Shown: positions 33,466-42,921, numbered from the stretch's first letter. The stretch is DNA of 64,000 bases from Prevotella bivia DSM 20514 (GCF_000262545.1 NZ_JH660660.1:892975-956974); one strand, 5' to 3'. The notes: a model not told the origin generated them from the letters alone. Translations and numbers: made by a program.

Positions 33466-35109
33466 ATGAAAATTAATTATAAATATATATATTCAGCAGC
33501 AGTAATTGCATTATCTATGGGATTATCAAGCTGCGTTGGCGACTTAGATGTTAAGCCTATTGATCCTAACGTGCATATCACAGAAGAGGTTTCGCCAAAT
33601 TCTGCCTTCAATAAGGTTTATGCAACATTGGCAATGACAGGCAATGGTGGTGCTAGTGGCGACTCTGATGTTGATGGTATAGATGGTGGTACTAGTGGTT
33701 TTGTACGCCAGTTATTCAATTCACAAGAGCTTACTACTGATGAAGCTATCTGTGCTTGGGGTGGTGATGAAGGTGTAAATAACTACAACTTCAATACCTA
33801 TGATGCTTCCCACCCAATGTTGAGAGGTTTGTATTATCGCCTTACAACAGGTATAAGTTTTTGTAATAATTATTTGCACGAATATGCAGCTCATGATAAG
33901 ACAATGACAGCCGAAGTGCGTTTTATCCGCGCTTTAGAGTATTATTATCTTTTGGATGGTTGGGGTAATGTTCCTTTCTCTACAGAGCTTGATAAGCAAA
34001 AGCCAAAGCGTATTAAGCGTGCCGATCTTTATAAGTGGTTGGTTGACGAACTAGCTAAAGAAGTTTTACCTAATCTTAGCGAGGCTAAGCCTAAGAAGTC
34101 AGGTGAAGCTGGCTATGGTCGTGTAGATAAAGCTGCTGCTTGGTTGTTGTTAGCTCGACTTTATTTAAATGCTGAAGTTTATACCGGTAAAGCAGAATGG
34201 GCTAAAGCTGCTGAGTATGCTAATATGGTAATGAAATCGGATTATAAGCTTTATGGAAAGGAAAATAAGAAAGGGCAATGGAGCGCTTACCAACAACTCT
34301 TTATGGGTGATAATGGTGAAAATGGTGCTTCTGTAGAAGCTGTATTCCCATTGTTGCAAGATGGTTTGACAACTACTTCATGGGCAACAACTCTCTTCCT
34401 TATGGCAAGTACGAGCGATGGTAATGCACATTTGAAGAGCAAGAACGAAGCTGCTCTCGGTGTAACAGAGAAATGGAGTGGTAACCGTATGCGTAAGCAA
34501 CTTGTTCAAAAGTTCTTCCCTAATAATGACGCTCCTGAAGTAAGTGCTGCTGAAATGCCTGAGAAAGCAAAGGATGATCGTGCAATCTTTGATGCTGTAG
34601 GTCGTAAGCTAGAGAATGGCGATAACACGGCAGCTGTAGGTACTTTTACAAATGGTTATGCTGTTTGTAAGTTTAATAACTTCAAGACAGATGGTAGCAA
34701 AGGTCATAGTTCACAATTCCCTGACACCGACTTCTTCTTAATGCGTTCGGCTGAGGCTTACTTGATATTTGCAGAAGCACAGGCTCGTTTGAATGGAAAT
34801 ACTGCAACAGGTGATGCTGCCGCTGCTATTAACGCTCTTCGTGATCGTGCAAATGCAAAAACTAAAAATGAATTTACGCTAGATGAAATCTGTGATGAAT
34901 GGAGTCGTGAGTTCTACTTTGAAGGTTTGCGCCGTACCACACTGATACGTTTCAATCGCTATGCTGGTGATAATGTAAATTATAACTGGGATTGGAAAGG
35001 TGGCGTTAAGGAAGGTCGTAACATAGATAAACACCTCAATTTGTTTGCTATTCCTACAAGCGAATTGAACCAAAACAAGGAAAACTTAATTCAAAATGAA
35101 GGTTATTAA
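33466..35109 (+). CDS. susD: SusD-type starch-binding outer-membrane lipoprotein
   Basis: The 547-residue protein begins with a lipoprotein signal (MGLSSC, acylated Cys at about 23) and has the RagB/SusD layout. TPR-like helices include AEVRFIRALEYYYLLDGWGNVPFST and VDKAAAWLLLARLYLNAEVYTG, and the C-terminal motif region includes SEAYLIFAEAQARLNG and WSREFYFEGLRRTTLIRF. It forms the hinged lid over SusC at the cell surface. The gene is directly between susC and the SusE-like gene, with the expected order and spacing. Confidence 0.96.
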   Translation: MKINYKYIYSAAVIALSMGLSSCVGDLDVKPIDPNVHITEEVSPNSAFNKVYATLAMTGNGGASGDSDVDGIDGGTSGFVRQLFNSQELTTDEAICAWGGDEGVNNYNFNTYDASHPMLRGLYYRLTTGISFCNNYLHEYAAHDKTMTAEVRFIRALEYYYLLDGWGNVPFSTELDKQKPKRIKRADLYKWLVDELAKEVLPNLSEAKPKKSGEAGYGRVDKAAAWLLLARLYLNAEVYTGKAEWAKAAEYANMVMKSDYKLYGKENKKGQWSAYQQLFMGDNGENGASVEAVFPLLQDGLTTTSWATTLFLMASTSDGNAHLKSKNEAALGVTEKWSGNRMRKQLVQKFFPNNDAPEVSAAEMPEKAKDDRAIFDAVGRKLENGDNTAAVGTFTNGYAVCKFNNFKTDGSKGHSSQFPDTDFFLMRSAEAYLIFAEAQARLNGNTATGDAAAAINALRDRANAKTKNEFTLDEICDEWSREFYFEGLRRTTLIRFNRYAGDNVNYNWDWKGGVKEGRNIDKHLNLFAIPTSELNQNKENLIQNEGY

Positions 35110-35128
35110 TCGCATAAACAATATCAAT

Positions 35129-36325
35129 ATGAAATCAATATTAAATTTATTGCTTTTTGCAGGATTATTAATATTCTCTGCGTGTGATAAGGATTTGGTT
35201 GATAATCCTACATATAAAAAGCCTAGCACATTTGCTTTACAAACCCCTGAGTTTGCTAAAACAACCGTTGATCTCAAAGAGGTTAAGGACGGAATGAAAT
35301 TCTCTTGGGATGCTGCCGACTATGGTTTCCCTGCAGCTATAGAGTATGGCATTCAGATGTCTACAACAGATAAATGGGATCGTATAGCTTCCAAAGTAGA
35401 GGATACGAACCCTGTTCCTGCTAATTATGCAAATGTAGGAAAGGCAACAGCAAGCCTTTCTACAACATTAGCAGTAGCTGATGTAGCAAAAGTTTTACAG
35501 CAATTGCAACGCTACACTGCATCTAGTGTTCCTGCTACTCAAAAGGTATATACTCGCGCATACGCATTACTTAATGGTGACTCTGTTTTCTCAAACACGT
35601 TAGAATTAACAGTTAAGCCTTATTATGTAGCGCTTGTCGATGCTCCTGTTAAGATATGGTATTTGGTAGGATCTAACTTTGGCGAAGGCAAATGGCAAAC
35701 TGATGTCGTTCCATTGTTGCCTATGGGTGATCAGGTTTATGATAAGAGGACAGGTCTAGGTATTATCTCATGGACAGGCTACATCTATAAAGACTTAGAG
35801 TTCAAGCTTAGAGAGAATGCAGAAAACTGGAGTGAAGGACAGTGGGGACAGTCTAAGGGAAAACCATTTGGCACATTCGTTAAAAAGGATGGTGGTAATA
35901 TCAAAGTTCCAGAAGACGGTTATTATACAGTTACTTTGGATACAAAGAACGATAAGCTTACTATTGAGAAATATAAGGGTGCAAGTTCTGTTAAGGAATT
36001 TGAACACATGTATATGCCTGGTACTTATAGTTCTTGGACACCAACTCAATCTACCAAGATGGATCCTCTCAATAAGTCAGTAAACAATAATGGTGCTGAG
36101 ATTAAGCTTAAAAATCATGATTGGTCAGCAACAGTTACTTTCAAAGCTAATGCAAATAAAGGTGAAGGTGCTAAGTTTGCTGTAGACGACAGTTGGAGTT
36201 CTAATTGGGGTGGTGCAACATTCCCTTATGGATCAGGTGGTGGTAACAATATTCCATATAAGGCAGGTACTTACAAAGTATTCTTCAACGATATTACAGG
36301 ACAATACTCTTTTGTAAAGCAGTAG
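35129..36325 (+). CDS. susE: SusE-like starch-binding lipoprotein
   Basis: The chosen start gives MKSILNLLLFAGLLIFSAC, a compact lipoprotein signal with the acylated Cys at residue 19. An in-frame ATG 33 bases upstream overlaps the end of susD and only lengthens the n-region. The 398-residue product has an N-terminal SusE-type Ig-like domain (about 30-165: PTYKKPSTFALQTPEF..MKFSWDAADYG) and two C-terminal SusE/F-like carbohydrate-binding repeats. These begin near KIWYLVGSNFGEGKW and HMYMPGTYSSWTP and have conserved tryptophans for sugar stacking. It should hold starch at the cell surface beside SusCD. No SusF gene follows. Confidence 0.88.
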   Translation: MKSILNLLLFAGLLIFSACDKDLVDNPTYKKPSTFALQTPEFAKTTVDLKEVKDGMKFSWDAADYGFPAAIEYGIQMSTTDKWDRIASKVEDTNPVPANYANVGKATASLSTTLAVADVAKVLQQLQRYTASSVPATQKVYTRAYALLNGDSVFSNTLELTVKPYYVALVDAPVKIWYLVGSNFGEGKWQTDVVPLLPMGDQVYDKRTGLGIISWTGYIYKDLEFKLRENAENWSEGQWGQSKGKPFGTFVKKDGGNIKVPEDGYYTVTLDTKNDKLTIEKYKGASSVKEFEHMYMPGTYSSWTPTQSTKMDPLNKSVNNNGAEIKLKNHDWSATVTFKANANKGEGAKFAVDDSWSSNWGGATFPYGSGGGNNIPYKAGTYKVFFNDITGQYSFVKQ

Positions 36326-36358
36326 GTTATAAAAATAAATTAAATAGAGTAAAAGTGG

Positions 36359-36397
36359 GGGGAGACTTACCAGTGATGGCAGGTCTCTCTCTTTTTT
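36359..36397 (+). terminator. Terminator of the susCDE operon
   Basis: GAGACTTACC (36362-36371) pairs with GGCAGGTCTC (36378-36387), with one wobble and one mismatch, followed by TCTCTTTTTTG. Confidence 0.75.
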
Positions 36398-36453
36398 GTT
36401 TTATCATTTCCGTTTGTTTATCAGTATGCGCTGTATGAGCTATGTTTTCGCTC

Positions 36454-36491
36454 GGAATATAAAATAAATGCCGACATTTATTTTATATTCC
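36454..36491. promoter_or_regulatory. Perfect 17-bp inverted repeat at the dipeptidase promoter
   Basis: GGAATATAAAATAAATG (36454-36470) and its exact complement (36475-36491) are separated by CCGA. The right arm covers the -33 position of the -7 element at 36504. There is no T-run, so it is not a terminator; an operator or cruciform is more likely. Confidence 0.65.
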
Positions 36492-36503
36492 ACTTGTTTG
36501 TAC

Positions 36504-36511
36504 TATCTTTG
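36504..36511 (+). promoter_or_regulatory. Promoter -7 element of the M20 dipeptidase gene
   Basis: TATCTTTG matches TAnnTTTG, about 80 bases before the start codon and 12 bases after the large inverted repeat. Confidence 0.65.
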
Positions 36512-36589
36512 TGCAATAAGCGTGGAGACAATAAAATATTATATTTTCATTCATTGTTAAGAAATTTACTAACTTAAAATCTAAAGCAG

Positions 36590-37951
36590 ATGATAAAGAA
36601 ATATGTCGATGAGAACGAAGGCAGAATGCTCGAGGAGCTATTTAGCCTTATTCGTATTCCTAGTGTAAGTGCTCAACCTGAACATAAGGAGGATATGGTG
36701 CGCTGTGCCAATCGTTGGAAGGAGCTATTGCTTGCTGCGGGTGTAGACAAAGCAGAGGTAATGCCTTCTAAGGGTAATCCTATGGTATATGCTGAAAAGA
36801 TGGTAGACCCCAAGGCTAGAACCATTCTTGTGTATGGTCATTATGATGTAATGCCAGCCGAGCCACTAGAGCTATGGAGAACGCAGCCTTTCGAGCCTGT
36901 TGTTAAGGATGGTTATATCTGGGCGCGTGGTGCTGATGATGATAAAGGGCAGTCGTTTATTCAAGCGAAAGCTTTTGAATACCTTAATAAAAACGGCTTG
37001 TTGAAGCATAATATGAAGTTTATCTTTGAAGGTGAAGAAGAAATAGGTTCGGGCAGTTTGCCCGCTTTCATCGAAGCGCATAAGGACTTGCTCAAGTGCG
37101 ATGTGATACTTGTTTCAGATACTACCGTTATTGCTCCTGATACACCTTCTATCACTACGGGATTGCGCGGTTTAGCTTATTGGCAGATAGAGGTTACTGG
37201 TGCCGATCACGACTTACACTCTGGTACTTTTGGTGGTGCTGTGGCTAACCCTGCTAACGTGCTTTGTAAGTTGATAGGAGATGTTACTGGTCCTGACGGT
37301 AAGATACGTTTCCCTGGCTTCTACGATGATGTAGAAGAAGCTTCTAAGGAAGAACGCGACCTTGTGGCTTCTATTCCTTTTGATATAGAAAAGTATAAAA
37401 AATCAATGAACATTGACGAGGTGTTTGGTGAGGAAGGCTATAGCACTATTGAGCGCACAGGTTATCGCCCATCGTTCGATGTTTGTGGTATTTGGGGAGG
37501 TTACATGGGTGAAGGTGCTAAGACGGTTATCCCTTCTAAGGTTTATGCTAAAATCTCTACTCGCCTAGTACCTCATCAGGACTACAAGAAGATAGGTCAG
37601 TTAGTGATCGACTACTTTAATCGGGTGGCTCCAAAGACCGTTAAGGTGGATATTAAGTTGCTTCACGGTGGTTATGGCTATGTTTGTCCTATCGACTTCC
37701 CTGCTTACATGGCAGCAGAACGTGCCTTTGAAACCGTCTTTGGCAAGCGTCCTTTGCCTGTGCGTATCGGTGGCAGTATTCCTATCATCTCTACTTTTGA
37801 AAACTTGTTGGGCGCAAAGAGTTTGTTGATGGGCTTCGGTTTAGAGTCTAATGCTATTCACTCTCCTAACGAGAATATGCCAATAGATCTTTGGAAGAAG
37901 GGCATTGAAACCATTATCAACTTCCATCAGGAGTACGACAAGGAAGCATAG
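36590..37951 (+). CDS. M20 family dipeptidase
   Basis: A 453-residue cytosolic M20 peptidase. The first metal ligand is in VYGHYDVMPAEP (His84 region), the bridging Asp in RGADDDKGQ, and the catalytic base and ligand in FEGEEEIGSGS. A lid/dimerisation domain spans about 200-360, and the final HSPNENM carries the last metal-binding His. The sequence resembles the CNDP/dapE-like dipeptidases common in Bacteroidetes, which hydrolyse Xaa-His or general dipeptides; specificity is not readable. It is a single gene with its own promoter, an unusual inverted repeat upstream, and a terminator. Confidence 0.93.
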   Translation: MIKKYVDENEGRMLEELFSLIRIPSVSAQPEHKEDMVRCANRWKELLLAAGVDKAEVMPSKGNPMVYAEKMVDPKARTILVYGHYDVMPAEPLELWRTQPFEPVVKDGYIWARGADDDKGQSFIQAKAFEYLNKNGLLKHNMKFIFEGEEEIGSGSLPAFIEAHKDLLKCDVILVSDTTVIAPDTPSITTGLRGLAYWQIEVTGADHDLHSGTFGGAVANPANVLCKLIGDVTGPDGKIRFPGFYDDVEEASKEERDLVASIPFDIEKYKKSMNIDEVFGEEGYSTIERTGYRPSFDVCGIWGGYMGEGAKTVIPSKVYAKISTRLVPHQDYKKIGQLVIDYFNRVAPKTVKVDIKLLHGGYGYVCPIDFPAYMAAERAFETVFGKRPLPVRIGGSIPIISTFENLLGAKSLLMGFGLESNAIHSPNENMPIDLWKKGIETIINFHQEYDKEA

Positions 37952-37995
37952 TTTATAGCATAAATGCTAAAATAAAATAAGCATATAGAATAATG

Positions 37996-38032
37996 TGGGT
38001 GTACCCGACAAGTGGGTACACTCATTTTTTTT
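37996..38032 (+). terminator. Intrinsic terminator after the dipeptidase gene
   Basis: TGGGTGTACCC (37996-38006) pairs with GGGTACACTCA (38014-38024), with one wobble, followed by eight Ts. Confidence 0.88.
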
Positions 38033-38149
38033 GTAAAAAATATTGATAATGTGTAAATAATTTTTCGAGAAATTTTATCTCAAGCTATATTCAGTAATTA
38101 CCCCTTTTCGTAATATCTTTGAGCTATTGCAAAACTTGTAAAAGGATAC

Positions 38150-39853
38150 TTACTTGTGGCTTTCTGTGGTCTGCTTCGCTATAGTAGGTGCTAACACCTT
38201 ATTATATTCGTCCTCGTTTAAAAGAAGCTTTATAGCTGCTTGCCACTGCTTGTCCCATTGCAGAGAATTTTCTATTCCACCACGCTGATAATAGTAAACT
38301 CGCACGAGATCGGCACTTAATACCTGCTTTAAGGTCTTGCGATTAAACTCAAGATCCTTCGCTAAGTTATGCTTTAATTTCTTTTCTAAAGCTTCAAATT
38401 CTGGCTTAGCATCATCGTAATAACCCTCAAACTTTGCCAACTTCTCTAGCTGGTCTAGGTATTTCTTGCTCTCACGGTCGTACTTAAACCCACTATTTAT
38501 TACCGTCTGCTTAAAGTCGTCATAGTCGGCATCGGTAATACTAAACGTCTTGGCTGCACCAATCGTAGGGTGATTTTTAATATATTTCATTTCCCAATTA
38601 TGCATTACCTCGGTAGAATCTTGTCCTGCCGATGCTAGGTAGAAAGCTATATTAGGTAGTGAGTCGGGTTTCACTTCAATGTCAGGCTTAATGCCACCAC
38701 CGTCTCTTACGATGCGTCCACCCAACGTATGAAACTCCTTTGTAAGCGAGTCGGGTACATGTTCTATGTATCCTCCCTTGTTATGCTTATAGTTTATTGC
38801 CTGAATACATCTGCCACTTGGAATATAATACTTGGCTGTGGTGAGCTTTAAACTTCCATTATAAGGCAAGTCTATAGGCACCTGAACAAGTCCCTTGCCG
38901 TAGGTGCGTGTGCCTAAGACGACAGCGCGATCAAGATCTTGCAAACTACCGCTGGTTATTTCGCTCGAACTTGCCGTCTCGCCATTTACCAATACCACTA
39001 TAGGCATCACCGTGTCGATAGGTTCCATAGTGGTTTTGTAGTCTCTGTTAGCACGCTCTAGTCTGCCTTTGGTCTTCACGAGCGTTACGCCCTTGGGTAC
39101 AAACATATTGACAATATTTACCGCTTCCTGCAAACTTCCTCCACCGTTATTGCGCAAGTCGAGTACAAGCTTTTGCATTCCTTGGGTTTTCATTTCGATG
39201 AACGCACGGCGAACATCCTTTGAACAATCGGTTGTAAACTGGTTTAAGCTTAAATAGCCAATACCATTTTCCTGCAAACCATAGTAAGGCACTGCAGGCA
39301 TTTGGATGGCTCTGCGGGTAATTTTTAGCTTCATCATCTTATTCGTAGTAGGGCGAAGTACCTTTAAGATAAAGCTTGTGCCAGCGTCGCCACGAAGATG
39401 TTGGCTAACAAACTTGGTATCTTTGTTCGTAATATCAATGTTGTCGATAGCCAACAGAATATCGCCCTTCTTTAGTCCAGCCTCAGCAGCAGGTTGCTTC
39501 TCGTAGGGTTCGTCAATGGTAACACGCTTTAAAACCATGTCGTAGCGTATCAAGGCACCAATACCAGCATATTTACCCGTAATGAGCAAGTCGAGATCCT
39601 TTACATCTTCAGCAGGGTAATATACGGTGTATGGATCTAAAGAGCGCAACATATAGTTGATACTCCCACCTACAACATCATCGGCATTAAGCGTATCTAC
39701 ATACATCATGTCGAGGTATTTGTAAATGGCAGAAAATGTTTCCATATTCTTTGCCACCTTAAAGTTGTGATCCTTGTCGGTTGTGTTTTGCGCTAATGCC
39801 GAGGGGATCATTGTTAAAAGGCATAGCGAAAGTGATATAAATATTTTCTTCAT
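38150..39853 (-). CDS. S41 family C-terminal processing peptidase
   Basis: The start at 39853 gives a clean signal peptide (MKKIFISLSLCLLTMIPSALAQ). An in-frame ATG 45 bases upstream overlaps the -7 element at 39896-39903 and is rejected. The 567-residue protein has an N-terminal helical region, a PDZ domain (about 80-165: KRVTIDEPYEKQPAAEAGLKKGDILLAIDN) and an S41 protease domain with LDLRNNGGGSL, the nucleophile Ser in NGETASSSEI and the Lys in GTRTYGKGLVQ. A helical tail covers about 400-567. It likely processes or degrades periplasmic proteins, like Prc/CtpA. It is a single gene. Confidence 0.93.
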   Translation of the reverse strand: MKKIFISLSLCLLTMIPSALAQNTTDKDHNFKVAKNMETFSAIYKYLDMMYVDTLNADDVVGGSINYMLRSLDPYTVYYPAEDVKDLDLLITGKYAGIGALIRYDMVLKRVTIDEPYEKQPAAEAGLKKGDILLAIDNIDITNKDTKFVSQHLRGDAGTSFILKVLRPTTNKMMKLKITRRAIQMPAVPYYGLQENGIGYLSLNQFTTDCSKDVRRAFIEMKTQGMQKLVLDLRNNGGGSLQEAVNIVNMFVPKGVTLVKTKGRLERANRDYKTTMEPIDTVMPIVVLVNGETASSSEITSGSLQDLDRAVVLGTRTYGKGLVQVPIDLPYNGSLKLTTAKYYIPSGRCIQAINYKHNKGGYIEHVPDSLTKEFHTLGGRIVRDGGGIKPDIEVKPDSLPNIAFYLASAGQDSTEVMHNWEMKYIKNHPTIGAAKTFSITDADYDDFKQTVINSGFKYDRESKKYLDQLEKLAKFEGYYDDAKPEFEALEKKLKHNLAKDLEFNRKTLKQVLSADLVRVYYYQRGGIENSLQWDKQWQAAIKLLLNEDEYNKVLAPTIAKQTTESHK

Positions 39854-39895
39854 CGTCTTATTTTGGTTTCGTATGATATGTCCTAATGATACCAA

Positions 39896-39903
39896 CAAAA
39901 GTA
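39896..39903 (-). promoter_or_regulatory. Promoter -7 element of the S41 peptidase gene
   Basis: Minus-strand TACTTTTG, a TAnnTTTG match. Transcription would start near 39889, about 36 bases before the chosen start codon, which supports that start over the longer frame. Confidence 0.6.
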
Positions 39904-39985
39904 CATATATATATTGTGAAACCTTCCCCTTTGCCCCTTATTTTAGAAAAAAATACACCAAAAGCATATTTTTTCACGAAAATGT

Positions 39986-40016
39986 TTGGTGGGAAAGAGA
40001 AAAGTCCTTACCTTTG
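39986..40016 (+). promoter_or_regulatory. Promoter of tRNA-Asn
   Basis: TTG (39986-39988), 20 bases, TACCTTTG (40009-40016): a perfect Bacteroidetes promoter, 27 bases before the tRNA. Confidence 0.8.
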
Positions 40017-40043
40017 CAACCGCTTAAAAGAAACAAGCACACT

Positions 40044-40117
40044 GCTTCAGTAGCTCAGTTGGTTAGAGCACCTGACTGTTAATCAGGGGGTCGTTGGTTC
40101 AAGCCCATCCTGGAGCG
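40044..40117 (+). tRNA. tRNA-Asn (anticodon GTT)
   Basis: A cloverleaf can be drawn by hand. Acceptor GCTTCAG (40044-40050) pairs with CTGGAGC (40110-40116) with one wobble. The D stem is GCTC/GAGC and the anticodon stem CCTGA/TCAGG, with loop CTGTTAA (40076-40082), giving anticodon GTT at 40078-40080. The T loop is TTCAAGC. The T stem GTTGG/CCATC has one T-T mismatch (40094 with 40108). The CCA end is not encoded, as in many Bacteroidetes tRNAs. Confidence 0.93.
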
Positions 40118-40122
40118 CAAGA

Positions 40123-40150
40123 AAGAGAATTACTTCGGTAGTTCTCTTTT
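40123..40150 (+). terminator. Terminator after tRNA-Asn
   Basis: AAGAGAATTAC pairs with GTAGTTCTCTT around a TTCG tetraloop (40134-40137), ending in a T-run. Confidence 0.85.
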
Positions 40151-40286
40151 TTCTTTATGTCTATTTATTTGTTACTTACTCCATAGTTGGGGCAGGGTAC
40201 ATTCTGTTTTTAATGATTAGCGATAACCTTTTGTGTTTAAAGGTGCCACTTGATTTGATGCTCCTCTGAAGTTTTCATCCTTTTTC
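40151..40286. other. Intergenic stretch, nothing recognised
   Basis: Sequence between the tRNA terminator and the next promoter. No feature was recognised. Confidence 0.4.
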
Positions 40287-40317
40287 TTGTGAGTTATCAA
40301 AAATCTACGTACCTTTG
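40287..40317 (+). promoter_or_regulatory. Promoter of the CA-repeat leader
   Basis: TTG (40287-40289), 20 bases, TACCTTTG (40310-40317). Transcription should begin near 40324, 17 bases before the ATG of the repeat-containing frame. Confidence 0.75.
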
Positions 40318-40340
40318 CACCTAAATATAACTGTCGGAAA

Positions 40341-40604
<264 letters not shown>

Positions 40605-40739
40605 AAAAGGTATGCCGCAAAGTGCCTCTTCTGTTTGCGCATGCCCGTTTCCCCACATCAATATCCTAAAATCATACCTTCGCAGGTTCTATATATAAAG
40701 AGTTTTATAAATACATAAAAACATTAAAAGATAGGAAAC

Positions 40740-40928
40740 ATGAAAAAAGAGTATCAAAGTCCAAGTATTAATGTCATCTCCATGAAAGTGGAGAACCGCT
40801 TGCTCGAGGTTAGCACAACGACCACTGACCCCAAAGAAGGGGGTGACCCAACAGGTAGTAATGTCGAAACTCCAAATCCGTTTACACCATCTGGTGCCAG
40901 GGCTGAATCGCCTCGCGTAGAAGAATAA
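40740..40928 (+). CDS. Small protein of unknown function upstream of a fimbrillin-like lipoprotein
   Basis: A 62-residue protein, MKKEYQSPSINVISMKVEN followed by RLLEVSTTTTDPKEGG and a Pro/Gly/Thr-rich tail. It resembles the short, family-poor proteins starting MKK-Y-x-P that commonly precede lipoprotein or fimbrillin genes in Bacteroidetes. There is no signal peptide or membrane segment and its function is unknown. The lipoprotein gene follows 49 bases downstream, so co-transcription is likely. A weak -7-like TACCTTCG lies at 40675-40682. Confidence 0.7.
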   Translation: MKKEYQSPSINVISMKVENRLLEVSTTTTDPKEGGDPTGSNVETPNPFTPSGARAESPRVEE

Positions 40929-40977
40929 GATGTGATAATAACCACACCAAGTAACAAACTTTGAAAAAACAAATACA

Positions 40978-42858
40978 ATGAATACAAAAAAGAAATGGTT
41001 TACGGCAGTCGGCTGCGCAATCGTAGCACTGTCTGTTTGTACAGCATGTCAAGATGATGACATAAACCAACAATCAACAGACCCTGCAACCAACGTGCAT
41101 ACATATCGCATCGTGGCAGATGTGGATGCCGCACCTGACGGAAAAGGCACACGTGCTTTGACGGAAGATGCATCCAACCTTATTCACTCGGCTTGGCTGC
41201 AGAACGACAAAATGATAGCCTATTGTCTGAAGGACAATAACAGTAGTAAAGAAAAACAGTACAGCTTGCTGCAGAGCGCTACGGAAGGAAAAGGAAGCCT
41301 ATTCGATGGTACGTTCAAAGCCGTCAACACCATCACCACCAATGATGAAATTTGTTTCTTCTATCCTGGGGCTGCATCGGCAGGCAAGGGTGCCACTATT
41401 AACTCGACTATGAGGTTCATTGGCGATGGAAAGACAGCTCCTAAGGATTTGGTTTACTACGAAAGACAGCCAACGATTAAGCAAACAGTAGAGCTGAACC
41501 TCACTGAGCAGGACGGTACGGCCAAAACCATCGGTGAGAAGTTCGACTATCAATGGGCGAAAGCCAAACCTTCCGCTGTCAACGGTACTGACGTAAAGGT
41601 TAGAGGGGCCAAAATGCAACGACAGATTGCGATTTGGGGTCTTCGATTTGCCAGCAAGGACGCTGGTGTTCTGAACAGCATCGACTCGGTTTATATCACT
41701 GGTGTGAAGTCACTCGACGTGTTCGACCTTGGTACGGGTCAGTTCATTGCAGACAATACTAACGACGAGAACAACAACATTGTACTGAAGCCAGCCAATA
41801 ATGGCAAGTTCACCTCTGCCGGAGGTAAGTACATTTACGCTGCCATACTGCCAGGCTCTTTCGCAAGAGTGCTGATTACAGCCTTTGTGGGCGACAAATG
41901 TTATGCACGAGAATATAAAGTCAACTTAAAGGCCGACAAAGTGTACCGCACCGATGTGATCAATATGGAGCAGGTTGTGGCTAATCCATACGTTGACGTG
42001 CAGGGCGTGAAATGGGCGACAGGTAACTTTATCCACTATGGTAAGCTTGGTTCGGGCAAAGACTATTGGGGCATTGCACCCACACAATGGTGGATATCGC
42101 AACACTACATTCAGGGCACCAAACCTGGACAATGGACAACCTCACAGTTTACATCTAGCCCTGTTTCCACACCCGAAGACCTCGACTTGTTCAGATTTGG
42201 TGACATCCACGACCCTACCAACGCAACAGCTGGTCATTTCAAGCAAGGTAGTATCGACATCGCTAAGAAGTTTTATGCAGAAGCTGGTCCTTTGAAGAAA
42301 GACGAGATACCGTATGGACCTAAGGTTAAATATGGTGATATCGTTTGGTATTATACCATGCATGACAATCAAAAGTATCGCATGCCGAAGGGCGATGAGT
42401 TACAGAAGCTCTACAACGATGCCAACGTGATACCTGCTTACTGCTACTCTAACCATGGTCTGCGCATATATGGTGCTTTCTTCTACACCAAAACTGGCGG
42501 AACTCGCAAGAAGACCTTCCCCACACGCGTCAATGCTTTGTATAAATACAGTAATGTGACAGCATTGGTACGTGCCAACAAGGGACTTTTCTTGCCTATC
42601 ACAGGATTGCGAGTTGCTGGCATAGGTGGTACTACAATAGGTTATAGGGACATGACATACACCGCTGGAGCATACGGGCAGTACATGAGTTCTACCGCAC
42701 AAACCTCAGGGCTGTCAATGGACTTCTTCTTCGGTCCTACCGAGTGGAACTACTCGGGCAATGCCTGCGGACAAGCCAAAGCCATTCGTCCAGTATGGGA
42801 TCCATCGAGCAGCGATACACCGAATCCAGTTTTCGATGCATTCAAGGATATTCACTAA
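40978..42858 (+). CDS. Fimbrillin-like surface lipoprotein with C-terminal FISUMP domain
   Basis: The 626-residue protein has a lipoprotein signal (lipobox VCTAC, Cys24). A fimbrillin/Mfa-like region spans about 40-330: VHTYRIVADVD, then GTRALTEDASNLIHSAWLQNDKMIAYC and DEICFFYPGAA. A C-terminal domain from about 340 has the Fibrobacter-succinogenes major paralogous (FISUMP) pattern: VQGVKWATGNF, YRMPKGDELQKLYND, GLFLPITGLRV, YGQYMSSTA and AIRPVWDP. Such proteins are displayed on the outer surface and may be adhesins or fimbrial subunits. The upstream CA tract suggests phase-variable expression, which is inference. A terminator follows. Confidence 0.82.
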   Translation: MNTKKKWFTAVGCAIVALSVCTACQDDDINQQSTDPATNVHTYRIVADVDAAPDGKGTRALTEDASNLIHSAWLQNDKMIAYCLKDNNSSKEKQYSLLQSATEGKGSLFDGTFKAVNTITTNDEICFFYPGAASAGKGATINSTMRFIGDGKTAPKDLVYYERQPTIKQTVELNLTEQDGTAKTIGEKFDYQWAKAKPSAVNGTDVKVRGAKMQRQIAIWGLRFASKDAGVLNSIDSVYITGVKSLDVFDLGTGQFIADNTNDENNNIVLKPANNGKFTSAGGKYIYAAILPGSFARVLITAFVGDKCYAREYKVNLKADKVYRTDVINMEQVVANPYVDVQGVKWATGNFIHYGKLGSGKDYWGIAPTQWWISQHYIQGTKPGQWTTSQFTSSPVSTPEDLDLFRFGDIHDPTNATAGHFKQGSIDIAKKFYAEAGPLKKDEIPYGPKVKYGDIVWYYTMHDNQKYRMPKGDELQKLYNDANVIPAYCYSNHGLRIYGAFFYTKTGGTRKKTFPTRVNALYKYSNVTALVRANKGLFLPITGLRVAGIGGTTIGYRDMTYTAGAYGQYMSSTAQTSGLSMDFFFGPTEWNYSGNACGQAKAIRPVWDPSSSDTPNPVFDAFKDIH

Positions 42859-42921
42859 ATCAAAGGCCTGACGGCTGAAGTCTGATGACAGAAAGTTCAC
42901 TGCGCATCAGACAAAGAACAT

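Noticed and set aside
39854..39898. Longer start for the S41 peptidase
   Set aside because: The upstream ATG lies inside the -7 promoter element, and the shorter form has a proper signal peptide.
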